Below, one piece after another: positions 31,778 to 41,136 of a stretch of DNA of 64,000 bases. The stretch lies in contig NZ_MDGQ01000005.1 of assembly GCF_001747105.1 (NCBI RefSeq), positions 1,984,001 to 2,048,000 on the forward strand. Direction: 5' to 3'. This DNA comes from Roseivirga misakiensis. GTDB taxonomy: Bacteria > Bacteroidota > Bacteroidia > Cytophagales > Cyclobacteriaceae. The translations under genes were made by a program, and so were the position numbers. The number at the start of each line of letters is the position of its first letter. Position 1 is the first letter of the stretch. Below the pieces are notes generated by a model. That model had not been told where the DNA came from and ran no database searches. It saw nothing but the letters and a program-made list of their open reading frames with translations.

Positions 31778-34609
31778 ATGATGATGAATTTGAAGAGAAT
31801 TTTTACATGTTTCACAATCGTCTTTCTGGCAATGCAAACGATTACATTGTCAGCTCAGACTGAAGTCTCGGTCTCTGGATCGGTCGTAGACGACGCCACT
31901 GGTGAAAGTCTACCAGGGGTAAATATCCGAGTCAAGGATAAGGTAATCGGTACTATTACATTACCCGACGGTAAGTTCTCGCTTACGGTCAAAGATGCAC
32001 CACCGATCACTTTAATTTTTTCCTATGTCGGCTACAAGCCACAAGAACTAGAAATCAATCAAAACAACGTTTCCAATTTGGAAATTAGAATGGAAGAGTC
32101 AGTCATTTTCGGACAAGAGGTCGTTGTTTCGGCATCACGTGTCGAAGAAAGCATTCTGACCTCGCCCGTTTCAATTGAAAAACTAGACATTCTGGATATA
32201 CAAAATACAACGGGTGCTACCTTTTATGAAGGGCTTGCCTCATTGAAAGGTGTAGATTTCAGTACACAAAGTTTAACTTTTAAATCCATCAATACGCGAG
32301 GTTTTGGAGCCAATGGTAACACAAGGTTCGTTCAGTTAATCGATGGTATTGATAACCAAGCGCCGGGTCTGAACTTCGCAGTGGGTAATATTGTGGGTAT
32401 CAATGACCTTGATTTAGAGTCAGCTGAAATGATCCCTGGAGCAGCTTCTGCCCTATACGGACCAAACGCAATCAATGGTATTCTTCTTTTAAACTCTAAA
32501 AACCCATTTGATTATCAAGGTTTTAGTGCTTATGCCAAAACTGGTGTAAATAGTGTTGAAACCAATGCGACTGGATCATTAGAGCAAAATGCCGAACTAT
32601 ACCAAGACTATGGTTTCAGATGGGCAAAATCATTCAACAATAAACTAGCCTTCAAAATCACTGGATCTTACTTAAGAGCAAATGACTTTGTGGGTACTGA
32701 TACAAGAGACCAAGGATTTAACACATTTGGTGTAGTAGAACGTGGCGCGGAATCTAGAGGTGATAACAGACTTTATAATGGTGTCAATACTTATGGTGAC
32801 TTCGATATTACAGTCGGTCAAATTGCAGACATCGCTATCGCGGGCGGAAACACCAGTCTTCCACCGATCAGAACTTTAATCCCTGATGGCCTAGATGGTT
32901 TATTCACACCAACAGGGTTTGAGGAAGCTACCTTTGTAGATAATACGACTGAAAGTATCAAACTAGGTGGTGCATTACACTACAGACTAAATGATAGACT
33001 AGAATTACTTGGTCAATTCAATTACGGATCAGGTAGTACAGTTTATACGGCAAACGATAGGTTCGTTTTAGATAACTTCTCAATCTCTACGGCTAAACTT
33101 GAGTTGAAAGGATCAGACTTTTATGTAAGAGCCTACACTACGCAAGAAAATTCTGGCGATAGTTATGCAGCCAATACCTTAGCACAAAGAATTAATCAAG
33201 CTACTTATCTAGAACCATATTTGTTGGCATTTTCTGGTGCTAGATTGGCAGGTCAAAACGTAGTAGACTCACACGCTGCGGCTAGAATAGCTGCTGATGC
33301 AGTTCAACCACAACCTGGTTCTGCGACTTTCGATGCGCTATCGGATCAAATCAGAAACACTTCTATCGCCGCAGGTGGTGCTAAGTTCTTAGACAACTCT
33401 AACCTTTACCATGTAGAAGGAAGTTGGGACTTAACAGATAGAATTGAGTGGGCAGAAGTAGTTGTAGGTGCTAACTGGAGACGTTACGGACTTGTTTCTG
33501 AGGGTACATTATTCGCCTTAGACAATAACAATGAAGAGATTTCTTTCAGTGAGTGGGGTGCTTACACGCAAATTACTAAACGCTTCTTAGACGATAACTT
33601 GAAAATTCAAGGGTCTATGAGATACGATAAGAACGAAAACTTCGAAGGTCAATTATCACCTAGAATTTCGGCTGTAGGAACACTTGCTGGAAACCACAAC
33701 ATTAGAGGTTCATTCCAAAGAGGTTTCCGTATCCCGACTACACAAGATCAATTCATTGATCTAGATGTGGTAACTAGACGACTAATTGGTAGTAACAGCC
33801 TATTAGTAGACAGATACAATTTCCAAACAAACCAAATCTATACTACGAATAGTGTGAACGCAGCACGTGCTGCAGGCAATGCTTCCCTCCTAGTGGAAGA
33901 AGTTAGAGTTAACGACGAATTCACAACTGAAAAAGTAAATACATTCGAAGTTGGATATAAAGGACTTTTCCTTGATGGTAGATTATTAGTTGATGCTTAC
34001 TACTACCATAGTGTTTACACAGATTTCATCGCTGAGATTGACTTTACGCAAGCCGTACCTAACGGATTAACTGGTGCTAATCCTGATGCTGGATCAACTG
34101 CTCAACGCGACGCCATTGTAAATGGTACCGTAGCAACTCAGCGTTTCGGTTTTGACGTTAATGCAGAGGGTAAAGTGAAATCACAAGGTTGGGCTGTACA
34201 AGTTGACTACAACTTAGACGGTGGTTACTTTATTGGTGGTAACGTGGCTTTTAATGAGTTAATTTCGCAAGATGACTTATTGGCGCAAGGCTTTAGAGCA
34301 AGCTACAATACACCAAAATATAGATATAACGTAAAGTTTGGTAACAGAAAAGTTACAGATAGAATCGGATTCAACATTAACTACAGATGGCAACAAGCTT
34401 TTCTGTGGGAGTCATCTTTTGGTGTAGGCGTTATTCCAGAATTTGGAACATTAAATGCGCAAGTGAGCTACAAAGTTCCTGAGTGGAAATCTACTATCAA
34501 ACTCGGTGCTAGTAACTTGCTAAATGAGCGTTATACTACCTCATTTGGTAACCCGAACATCGGTGGTATTTACTATGTACAGATCACTTTTGACGAATTC
34601 TTTAAGTAA
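31778..34609 (+). CDS. TonB-dependent receptor with carboxypeptidase-like regulatory domain
   Basis: A 943-aa outer-membrane receptor with a signal peptide (ending ITLSAQ at about residue 27). Residues about 30-115 form the carboxypeptidase-like domain (SGSVVDDATGESLPGVNI, FSYVGYKPQEL). The plug (about 120-240) has INTRGFGANGNTRFVQLIDGID. A long barrel follows, ending YVQITFDEFFK. Codon use in the barrel is markedly regular, as in highly expressed genes. An SGNH-type lipoprotein gene follows by 14 bp, so the two probably form a capture-and-process system for an acylated ligand such as a lipid or esterified polymer (inference). Confidence 0.92.
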   Translation: MMMNLKRIFTCFTIVFLAMQTITLSAQTEVSVSGSVVDDATGESLPGVNIRVKDKVIGTITLPDGKFSLTVKDAPPITLIFSYVGYKPQELEINQNNVSNLEIRMEESVIFGQEVVVSASRVEESILTSPVSIEKLDILDIQNTTGATFYEGLASLKGVDFSTQSLTFKSINTRGFGANGNTRFVQLIDGIDNQAPGLNFAVGNIVGINDLDLESAEMIPGAASALYGPNAINGILLLNSKNPFDYQGFSAYAKTGVNSVETNATGSLEQNAELYQDYGFRWAKSFNNKLAFKITGSYLRANDFVGTDTRDQGFNTFGVVERGAESRGDNRLYNGVNTYGDFDITVGQIADIAIAGGNTSLPPIRTLIPDGLDGLFTPTGFEEATFVDNTTESIKLGGALHYRLNDRLELLGQFNYGSGSTVYTANDRFVLDNFSISTAKLELKGSDFYVRAYTTQENSGDSYAANTLAQRINQATYLEPYLLAFSGARLAGQNVVDSHAAARIAADAVQPQPGSATFDALSDQIRNTSIAAGGAKFLDNSNLYHVEGSWDLTDRIEWAEVVVGANWRRYGLVSEGTLFALDNNNEEISFSEWGAYTQITKRFLDDNLKIQGSMRYDKNENFEGQLSPRISAVGTLAGNHNIRGSFQRGFRIPTTQDQFIDLDVVTRRLIGSNSLLVDRYNFQTNQIYTTNSVNAARAAGNASLLVEEVRVNDEFTTEKVNTFEVGYKGLFLDGRLLVDAYYYHSVYTDFIAEIDFTQAVPNGLTGANPDAGSTAQRDAIVNGTVATQRFGFDVNAEGKVKSQGWAVQVDYNLDGGYFIGGNVAFNELISQDDLLAQGFRASYNTPKYRYNVKFGNRKVTDRIGFNINYRWQQAFLWESSFGVGVIPEFGTLNAQVSYKVPEWKSTIKLGASNLLNERYTTSFGNPNIGGIYYVQITFDEFFK

Positions 34610-34623
34610 AACCCAGCATAGAA

Positions 34624-36201
34624 ATGAAAAATCTTAAGATATATTTATTAGCACTGTTAGCTTTTGCCTTCGTCATTCAATCATGTGATGAAGACGTAGA
34701 TCTCATTTTACAGCAGGAAATCGAGAACCCACTTCCTGGTGAGGTTACTGGTACACCTGGATCACTTGATTTAAGCAATTATGTTTCGATCGGTAATTCT
34801 ATTGCTGCTGGTTTTCAAGATGGAGCACTTTATACAGATGCTCAGAATCAAAGTTTTGCTACTTTCCTAGGTACACAATTCCAAGTAACTGGTGTTGGTG
34901 GGCAAGCCTTCAACGTACCAAGCATTAATTCTGTCAATGGACTTTCTGGCGCAAATCCAGCCGGAGGATTCTTCGGAAGGTTTGAACTTAGTTTAAGCCA
35001 GCTTAGACCAGTTCCTACTGAAGGTGAATTATTTGGTGCATTTGACGGGGACAATTCAGCATTAAACAACTTTGCTGTTCCAGGCATGAAGGTGACGGAT
35101 ATTTCTCTGCCTTCACTTGCGGGAAGCAATCAACTTTATGGAAGGTTTGCTTCTTCTCCTGGGACATCAACGGTTCTTGGTGATGCCTTGGCTACTGACC
35201 CAACCTTTTTCACTTATGAATTAGGTTCTAATGATGTTCTTGGCTATGCAACTTCTGGTGGGGCAAACATAGCTGACATTACAGATGCCGTTTCTTTCCA
35301 AACAAGTCTACAGACTTCTTTGAGTGCCTTAGTAGCATCAGGAGCTAAAGGTGTGGTAATGAATGTTCCAATGATGCTGACAGCACCATTTTTCAGAGCT
35401 GTTCCTTACAACGCTGTTCCTTTGGATGCGGCAACTGCTCAAGCGCTGAATGCTGGCTTTGCTGGCTTTAATCAAGCACTAGCAGGAATGGTTCAAGCTA
35501 CTTTAATTACTCAAGCAGACATGGATCAAAGAATGGTAGCGTACCAAGCCGGTGCTAACCCAATTCTTATCTTTGATGAATCACTTGAAGATTTAGGTCC
35601 TAAATTCGATCTTCTAGGCCTTCCTGCAGCAGCAAGAGCTGGATTAGAACCATTTAGACAATCTAGGCCAGCTGTAGCAACAGATTTACCACTGCTGACA
35701 GCAGCCACAGAAATCGGTAGAGATGTAACGGGTACTGGAACAGTTCTTTCAGGAATCTCGCTTCCAATTGCAGACAACTTTATCCTAACACAGGCTGAAC
35801 AAGTTGATGTGATTACAGCAAGAGTTACTTACAACACGATTATTTCTAACGTTATTCAGGCGATAAATGCTGCGGAAGGTAGCACAGTGCTAGCTGAGTA
35901 TGACATCAATGTTCAATTGGCTGATATTGCTGGTCTAAATACGGCAACAGCAACACAATTAGGACTTTCTGCGGAAGCAATTGCAGCTGCTGATGGAACA
36001 TTAGGAATCATTGTTGACGGTGTTAGTTTAGCGCCTGACTTTAGCCCTAACGGTGTATTCTCCACAGATGGAATTCATCCAAATCCAAGAGGACACGGTA
36101 TCGTGGCTAATGCAATGATTCAGTTAATGAATGACACCTTCGGTTCTACGATTCCATTGATGAATGTATTGGCACTAAGAGGTATAATTGCTACAGATTA
36201 A
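34624..36201 (+). CDS. SGNH/GDSL-type hydrolase-like outer-membrane lipoprotein
   Basis: A 525-aa lipoprotein; the signal MKNLKIYLLALLAFAFVIQSC ends in a lipobox Cys. The SGNH blocks are recognisable: block I as VSIGNSIAAGFQDGALY (Ser in the GDS-like position), block III as YELGSNDVLGYA (the Asn of GxND), and block V as STDGIHPNPRGHGIVAN with the Asp-x-x-His pair. A long Ala/Gly-rich insert (about 150-400) separates blocks III and V. It likely hydrolyses an ester or lipid on the cell surface, working with the TonB receptor 14 bp upstream. The substrate is unknown. Two hairpins follow. Confidence 0.8.
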   Translation: MKNLKIYLLALLAFAFVIQSCDEDVDLILQQEIENPLPGEVTGTPGSLDLSNYVSIGNSIAAGFQDGALYTDAQNQSFATFLGTQFQVTGVGGQAFNVPSINSVNGLSGANPAGGFFGRFELSLSQLRPVPTEGELFGAFDGDNSALNNFAVPGMKVTDISLPSLAGSNQLYGRFASSPGTSTVLGDALATDPTFFTYELGSNDVLGYATSGGANIADITDAVSFQTSLQTSLSALVASGAKGVVMNVPMMLTAPFFRAVPYNAVPLDAATAQALNAGFAGFNQALAGMVQATLITQADMDQRMVAYQAGANPILIFDESLEDLGPKFDLLGLPAAARAGLEPFRQSRPAVATDLPLLTAATEIGRDVTGTGTVLSGISLPIADNFILTQAEQVDVITARVTYNTIISNVIQAINAAEGSTVLAEYDINVQLADIAGLNTATATQLGLSAEAIAAADGTLGIIVDGVSLAPDFSPNGVFSTDGIHPNPRGHGIVANAMIQLMNDTFGSTIPLMNVLALRGIIATD

Positions 36202-36218
36202 CATTTCTCGACAGCAAC

Positions 36219-36253
36219 AAAAAAGGGTTTCGAATATTCGAAACCCTTTTTTT
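36219..36253. terminator. Strong intrinsic terminator
   Basis: A perfect 17-bp self-complementary stem with arms 36219-36235 and 36236-36252. A-tract and T-tract at the ends make it work in both directions. It closes the TonB receptor-SGNH transcript. Confidence 0.9.
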
Positions 36254-36275
36254 ATGTCTTATAATTATTGCTCAT

Positions 36276-36311
36276 AAAAAAAGAAACCCGAGAACGTATT
36301 TCTCGGGTTTC
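36276..36311 (-). terminator. Minus-strand terminator in a gene-free gap
   Basis: GAAACCCGAGAA (36283-36294) pairs with TTCTCGGGTTTC (36300-36311). The only oligo-T run is on the minus strand (seven A residues at 36276-36282 on the plus strand). It therefore ends a leftward transcript, yet no leftward gene lies to its right before the plus-strand gene at 36562. Confidence 0.7.
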
Positions 36312-36561
36312 ACCTCAACCAATAGATTAATAACCATCAACTTCACTTTCCAACTTCACTTTGTTTTTTGCTTAACCTGACATATACTTTACAAGTCTTC
36401 TGCCAACTTTAGCGAAAACCACATCTTATTGATATACAGTGATTTACAAAATTTAAATCTGTGCCGAACATTACTTTTTATACCATTATTGGAATATCTC
36501 TCCCATACTGGGATTCTTAAACCTGTTTGGGCTTATGACTCATCAGCTTTTCTAGCTATTT
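36312..36561 (-). ncRNA. Possible small RNA transcribed leftward, ending at the 36276-36311 terminator
   Basis: This 250-bp gap has no convincing protein gene, yet a leftward terminator sits at its left end, so a non-coding transcript is implied. Read on the minus strand, it has a near-tandem repeat of AAAGTGAAGTTG shortly before the terminator. No promoter box fits exactly: TAAAGTTG and TAAATTTTG are near misses. A class such as the Bacteroidota 6S-like RNA is possible but I cannot identify it. The same gap must also hold the promoter of the kdnA operon. Confidence 0.3.
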
Positions 36562-37782
36562 TTGCCAGCAAAACACTCCCTCCTTATGCCTGGATTTGAA
36601 ATATTTGGTAACGAAGAAAGAAAAGAAGTAAACGACGTTTTAGAGTCTGGTATTTTAATGCGATATGGCTTCGATCATATGCGAAATGGTCATTGGAAAG
36701 CCAAAGAACTTGAAAAAGCAATTACCGAAACATTTCAGGTTGGCCATGCACAACTGACTTCAAGCGGAACTACCGCATTGAGCACGGCCATGGCCGTAAT
36801 GGGTGTTGGTGCAGGTGATGAAGTGATCATGCCAACCTTTACTTTTGTAGCAAGTTTTGAGGCCATCATTGCGGCAGGTGCTACCCCTGTACTGGTCGAT
36901 ATAGATGATACCCTTTGTTTAGATCCGAAAGCCGTTGAACGAGCCATTACTCCGAAAACTAAAATGGTAATGCCAGTTCACATGTGTGGTGCTATGGCAC
37001 AAATGGACGAGCTTCAAGCGTTATGCAAGGCACATAATATATTGCTTCTAGAAGATGCTTGTCAAGCAATTGGCGGAACTTTTAATGGACAAAAGCTAGG
37101 AACCATCGGAGATGGCGGAACCTTCTCCTTTGACTTTGTAAAAACCATTACCTGTGGTGAAGGCGGTGTCTTTTTGACAAATAACGAAGAATATTTTAAA
37201 AATGCTGATCACTATACCGATCATGGACATGATCATGTGGGCAGCGATCGCGGTGCTGAAACTCACCCATTCTTGGGATACAACTACAGAATATCCGAAT
37301 TACACGCCGCAGTTGGCCTAGGACAAATTCGTAAACTAGATCATATCTTGGCAACACAAAGAAAAAACAACGCGGTGATCAAGGCTGCATTAAGCCAAGT
37401 CGAAGGAGTTACTTTTAGGCGTATAGCAGATCCTGCAGGTGATAACGCTTCATTCTTGTCTTTCTTCTTGCCGACAGAAGAATTGACCCGATCTGCGCAT
37501 AAGGCACTGTTAGACAATGGGCTTGGTGGAAATTTCTACTGGTACGACAATAATTGGCATTACATAAAAAAATGGGAGCACTTGAAGAATGCTACTTCAC
37601 TCTTCCCGCTTAACCCAGGCTTAGTGGAAGCGATCGGTAAGATGGACTTTGAAAACTTCCAGCAGTCTGATGCCATTATGGGGAGAACCATTTCATCGTT
37701 AATAAACCTTACTTGGACGGACGAACAAGCCCAAGAAAGAGCCGAGAAAATGGCAGCTACCATTAAATCTGTTCTTTCATGA
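36562..37782 (+). CDS. kdnA: PLP-dependent aminotransferase KdnA (8-amino-3,8-dideoxy-octulosonate synthesis)
   Basis: A 406-aa DegT/DnrJ/EryC1/StrS-type aminotransferase. The PLP Lys194 lies in [15 protein letters not shown]. Other hallmarks are [11 protein letters not shown], the [11 protein letters not shown] strand with the Asp for the pyridine nitrogen, and [17 protein letters not shown]. It overlaps kdsB by 4 bp (ATGA), which overlaps an iron-type alcohol dehydrogenase. This is the same gene set as the Shewanella kdnA-kdnB-kdsB genes for 8-amino-Kdo. There KdnB oxidises C8 of Kdo and KdnA adds the amino group. The family alone would allow other sugar aminotransferases, so the call rests on the neighbours. 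Confidence 0.88.
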   Translation: MPAKHSLLMPGFEIFGNEERKEVNDVLESGILMRYGFDHMRNGHWKAKELEKAITETFQVGHAQLTSSGTTALSTAMAVMGVGAGDEVIMPTFTFVASFEAIIAAGATPVLVDIDDTLCLDPKAVERAITPKTKMVMPVHMCGAMAQMDELQALCKAHNILLLEDACQAIGGTFNGQKLGTIGDGGTFSFDFVKTITCGEGGVFLTNNEEYFKNADHYTDHGHDHVGSDRGAETHPFLGYNYRISELHAAVGLGQIRKLDHILATQRKNNAVIKAALSQVEGVTFRRIADPAGDNASFLSFFLPTEELTRSAHKALLDNGLGGNFYWYDNNWHYIKKWEHLKNATSLFPLNPGLVEAIGKMDFENFQQSDAIMGRTISSLINLTWTDEQAQERAEKMAATIKSVLS

Positions 37783-38513
37783 AAGTTGTAGCACTAATTC
37801 CTGCACGATATGACGCTACAAGGTTTCCTGGCAAACTTATGGCCAAGCTTGGTAGCAAAACAGTAATACTCCGCACCTATGAATCTGTGATTAAAACAGG
37901 ACTATTCGCGGAAACTTACGTGGTCACAGATTCTGATGTCATTTATAAAGAGATTACATCCAATGGTGGGAAAGCTATAAAAAGTCAAAAAGAGCATGAA
38001 TGTGGTAGCGATCGTATTGCAGAAGCTGCCGAACAAATAGAAGCAGATATCATCGTGAACGTACAGGGCGATGAACCTTTTACCAAAAAAGCTCCATTAG
38101 AGCAACTATTAGCTGTTTTTGAAGGAAAGGATGCTGATCAGATCGATTTAGCATCGCTCATGCAAGTACTTACGAAGGTAAACCTAATAGAAGACCCGAA
38201 TTATGTAAAAGTGGTGGTTGACAACAACGATTATGCGTTGTTCTTTTCTCGATCCCCTATTCCCTACCCTCGCAATAAGGAAGCGGATACAAAATACTTT
38301 GAACATATCGGTGTGTACGCCTTTAGAAAACAAGCGCTTTTGGATTTCTACCATACGCCAATGACGGTTCTTGAGGACACTGAAAAAATTGAATGTTTAC
38401 GATATCTTGAGATTGGTAAAAAAATCAAGATGGTAGAAACAGAATACATGGGTATTGAAATCGATACGCCTGAAGATTTAGAAAACGCGAAAGCATTTAT
38501 TGAAGAAGACTAA
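37779..38513 (+). CDS. kdsB: CMP-Kdo (3-deoxy-manno-octulosonate) cytidylyltransferase
   Basis: A 244-aa cytidylyltransferase that activates Kdo (or 8-amino-Kdo) with CTP for lipid A core assembly. The N-terminal nucleotide loop is [19 protein letters not shown]. The metal and sugar motifs are [18 protein letters not shown] and [27 protein letters not shown]. The start codon overlaps the kdnA stop, and its stop codon overlaps the kdnB start. In Shewanella the matching enzyme prefers the 8-amino sugar, and the same preference is inferred here. Confidence 0.94.
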   Translation: MKVVALIPARYDATRFPGKLMAKLGSKTVILRTYESVIKTGLFAETYVVTDSDVIYKEITSNGGKAIKSQKEHECGSDRIAEAAEQIEADIIVNVQGDEPFTKKAPLEQLLAVFEGKDADQIDLASLMQVLTKVNLIEDPNYVKVVVDNNDYALFFSRSPIPYPRNKEADTKYFEHIGVYAFRKQALLDFYHTPMTVLEDTEKIECLRYLEIGKKIKMVETEYMGIEIDTPEDLENAKAFIEED

Positions 38514-39592
38514 TGACAACATTTAAGAACTTCCCAATGGTTAAAATGGTCGTTTACGGCCGAGGTTCATTTGACCAAACCGCCAGTATTTTAGCTTCAC
38601 AAAGAAAAGGCGACTATCCGTTTATCTTCTTGGTGGATGATATCTTTAAAGAAAGAGAAAGTCTAATCAGCCGCATACCACTTGAGAAAAAAGACAAAGT
38701 CATCTTCGCGAGTGCTGAAGACGAACCTAAAACCAAGCAAGTCGATCGTATCGCTAAAGAACTCATCGAGGAATTCGGGGAAGTATCTGGTATCATAGGA
38801 CTTGGTGGTGGAAGTATGCTAGATTTGGCAAAAGCCGTGGCACTGATGATGACCAACCCAGGTTCTTCAGCCGACTACCAAGGTTGGGACTTAGTAAAAG
38901 TACCAGGTGCCTATCACGTAGGGATTCCTACCCTATCAGGTACTGGAGCAGAAGTTTCTAGAACTACCGTACTGACCGGACCTGAGAGAAAACTAGGGAT
39001 GAACTCTGATTATACGCCATTCGATCAGATCGTACTAGACCCAGCACTGATTAAGAATGCACCAAAAAATCAAAGATTCTACACTGGCATGGACTGCTAT
39101 ATCCACTGTGTTGAATCATTAACTGGAACTTATTTAAACGCATTTTCAAAATCATATGGCGACAAAGCCCTGGAGTTATGTGAAGAGGTTTTCTTGGAAA
39201 AAGATGTATGGGATGAGGACTCTGACGATAAACTGATGATGGCATCGTACCACGGTGGTATGTCCATTGCCTACTCACAAGTGGGCGTTGCTCATGCGGT
39301 GTCATATGGTCTTAGTTTTTTACTGGGAACCAAACACGGCATAGGTAATTGTATCGTATTTGATCAGCTAGAAGAGTTTTATCCAGAAGGCGTAGAAAAA
39401 TTCAAAGCCATGGTCGATAAGCATCAAATACATATTCCTAAGGGGATTTGTGCTGGGCTTTCCGATCAACAATTTGAAGAAATGATCGATGTGGCGCTAT
39501 TCTTGGAACCACTTTGGGAAAATGCTCTCGGAAGTAATTGGCGTGACACTATTACGCGTAAGAAACTTCGAGAAATGTACGAGAAGATGTAA
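38513..39592 (+). CDS. kdnB: Iron-type alcohol dehydrogenase KdnB (Kdo 8-oxidase)
   Basis: A 359-aa group III metal-dependent alcohol dehydrogenase. The nucleotide-binding motif is GIIGLGGGSMLDLAKAVAL, then GIPTLSGTGAEVSRTTVLTG. The metal ligands are likely the Asp and His of GMDCYIHCVE and the His residues in VAHAVSYGL and TKHGIGN. In the Kdo8N pathway it oxidises C8 of Kdo to the aldehyde that KdnA then aminates. The start overlaps the kdsB stop (TAATG), and three genes in one tight unit support the pathway call. Confidence 0.88.
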   Translation: MTTFKNFPMVKMVVYGRGSFDQTASILASQRKGDYPFIFLVDDIFKERESLISRIPLEKKDKVIFASAEDEPKTKQVDRIAKELIEEFGEVSGIIGLGGGSMLDLAKAVALMMTNPGSSADYQGWDLVKVPGAYHVGIPTLSGTGAEVSRTTVLTGPERKLGMNSDYTPFDQIVLDPALIKNAPKNQRFYTGMDCYIHCVESLTGTYLNAFSKSYGDKALELCEEVFLEKDVWDEDSDDKLMMASYHGGMSIAYSQVGVAHAVSYGLSFLLGTKHGIGNCIVFDQLEEFYPEGVEKFKAMVDKHQIHIPKGICAGLSDQQFEEMIDVALFLEPLWENALGSNWRDTITRKKLREMYEKM

Positions 39593-39738
39593 TGATAAAC
39601 TGATACTAAACCACCCAGGTATCGTTTAAGCATTGTTTACCTTTAATTGGGCATACTTATTGAACAAAGAAGCACCGACACTTAATCGATGGTTAGATTA
39701 AGATAAATTTAGTAGCTTCCATTTAAATTTTATCTCAA

Positions 39739-40626
39739 ATGAAACGCAGAGACTTTATTGGAAAAACCAGCTTGGCAACAGCCGGATTAATGACAGCACC
39801 TAGTTTGGTTTCCAAAGCATTAGAAGACGACATAGTGAAAGTATTTGGATTCCAGGCATATACCGTTCGTGACGTTATTTATGACGATATGGCCGGTACA
39901 CTAAAAACACTTAGAAAAGCTGGGTTTAGCTATATGGAGTTATTCGACTTTCAGGAAGGAAAACTCCTTGGTAAACCGATCGCAGAGGCTAAAAAGATTA
40001 TTGAAAAATCTAAAATCAAAGTAAAAAGTATCCACGTCCCAACGGGAGCAGCCAAAGGCCAAAACGTATCTGGCACCATGCGGGTAGATTTCCAACGGGC
40101 GATAGATGATGCTGCCGAATTAGGAGCTGAGTACCTCGTTTGCCCCTACTTGACAGCTGACGAAAGAAAAACGATAGATCAATACAAAGAGCTGGCTGAA
40201 CTGTTACAGAAGTGCGGCGAAATGTGCCAGAAGTCAGGATTAGGGTTTGCCTATCACAATCATGAGTTTGAGTTTGAAAAACTACAAGGCCAAATTCCTT
40301 ACGATATCATTCTGGAGACAGATCCTTATTACGTAAAATTAGAACTGGACATGTACTGGGTAAGGTATTCAGGGCTTGATCCTATCAACCTGATTCGTGA
40401 AAACGCTGGAAGAATTCCAATGTGGCATGTAAAAGACCTAGCACTAGACGATGCGAAAAGCATGACAGAAGTTGGTAACGGCATTATAGACTGGCCACAA
40501 CTTTTCAGGTATCGTGCTGAGTCAGGTATGCGATACTTCTACATAGAGCAGGATAGAAACTTTGCTTCGAATAGTGTTGATAGCTTGAGAACAAGCATCA
40601 AACATTTGAAAAAAATGAGATTCTAG
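39739..40626 (+). CDS. Sugar phosphate isomerase/epimerase family TIM-barrel protein, Tat-exported
   Basis: A 295-aa AP-endonuclease-2/xylose-isomerase-like barrel. The N-terminus MKRRDFIGKTSLATAGLM carries a twin-arginine motif (RRDFIGK), so export through Tat to the periplasm is predicted. Conserved acidic and His residues of the fold appear in GFSYMELFDF, YHNHEFEFE (about 175-183), KLELDMYWV and MWHVKDLALD, with YIEQD near the end. These normally bind a divalent metal. The substrate is unknown. A GNAT gene begins at the very next base after the stop codon and is probably co-transcribed. Confidence 0.88.
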   Translation: MKRRDFIGKTSLATAGLMTAPSLVSKALEDDIVKVFGFQAYTVRDVIYDDMAGTLKTLRKAGFSYMELFDFQEGKLLGKPIAEAKKIIEKSKIKVKSIHVPTGAAKGQNVSGTMRVDFQRAIDDAAELGAEYLVCPYLTADERKTIDQYKELAELLQKCGEMCQKSGLGFAYHNHEFEFEKLQGQIPYDIILETDPYYVKLELDMYWVRYSGLDPINLIRENAGRIPMWHVKDLALDDAKSMTEVGNGIIDWPQLFRYRAESGMRYFYIEQDRNFASNSVDSLRTSIKHLKKMRF

Positions 40627-41094
40627 TTGAAAGTCACTAAACTAACAAAGGCATCGTCAAAGGATGCCTTTTTGCTTTCTGGCATAGCGCAAAAAGCGAA
40701 GGCACATTGGGGCTATCCAGCCGAATGGCTCGAATTATGGAAGCCAGATTTAACTTTTGATCAAGACTATCTGAACTCCCATAATACTTACACAATTTCA
40801 GAGGACGGAACTTCCACCCCACTAGGCTTCTGCATCGTCATTGAGGAGGGTAATCATTTCCAAATTGAACATTGCTGGGTTAATCAAAGCCAAATAGGAA
40901 AAGGTTTAGGGAAGAAATTGATGGAAGAAGTGCTGAAAAAAGAACCCTATCTAAATCATGAATTTCAAGTGTTATCAGACCCTAATGCGGTTGGGTTCTA
41001 TGAAAAATTTGGATTTCAGGTGAAGCAAATGATTCCCGGCGTTCCTGAGGGGCGTGAATTGCCACTGATGGTCATGACGAATCACAGTACCTAG
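40627..41094 (+). CDS. GNAT family N-acetyltransferase
   Basis: A 155-aa acetyltransferase. It begins with a TTG directly after the TAG of the upstream barrel protein (stop and start abut). No ATG fits the family N-terminus (VTKLTKASSKDAFLLSGIAQKAKAHWGY). The acetyl-CoA-binding motif is VNQSQIGKGLGKKLMEEVL (Q/R-x-x-G-x-G form, QIGKGLG), and NAVGFYEKFGFQ closes the fold. The acceptor substrate is unknown. Confidence 0.85.
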   Translation: MKVTKLTKASSKDAFLLSGIAQKAKAHWGYPAEWLELWKPDLTFDQDYLNSHNTYTISEDGTSTPLGFCIVIEEGNHFQIEHCWVNQSQIGKGLGKKLMEEVLKKEPYLNHEFQVLSDPNAVGFYEKFGFQVKQMIPGVPEGRELPLMVMTNHST

Positions 41095-41136
41095 TTTATC
41101 CAGAAAGTATTATCTTACTTTCTGTCATTCAACCCT

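Noticed and set aside
36562-37782. ArnB-type aminotransferase for lipid A 4-amino-arabinose
   Set aside because: No arn genes are present, and the coupled kdsB and iron-type dehydrogenase fit the 8-amino-Kdo set.
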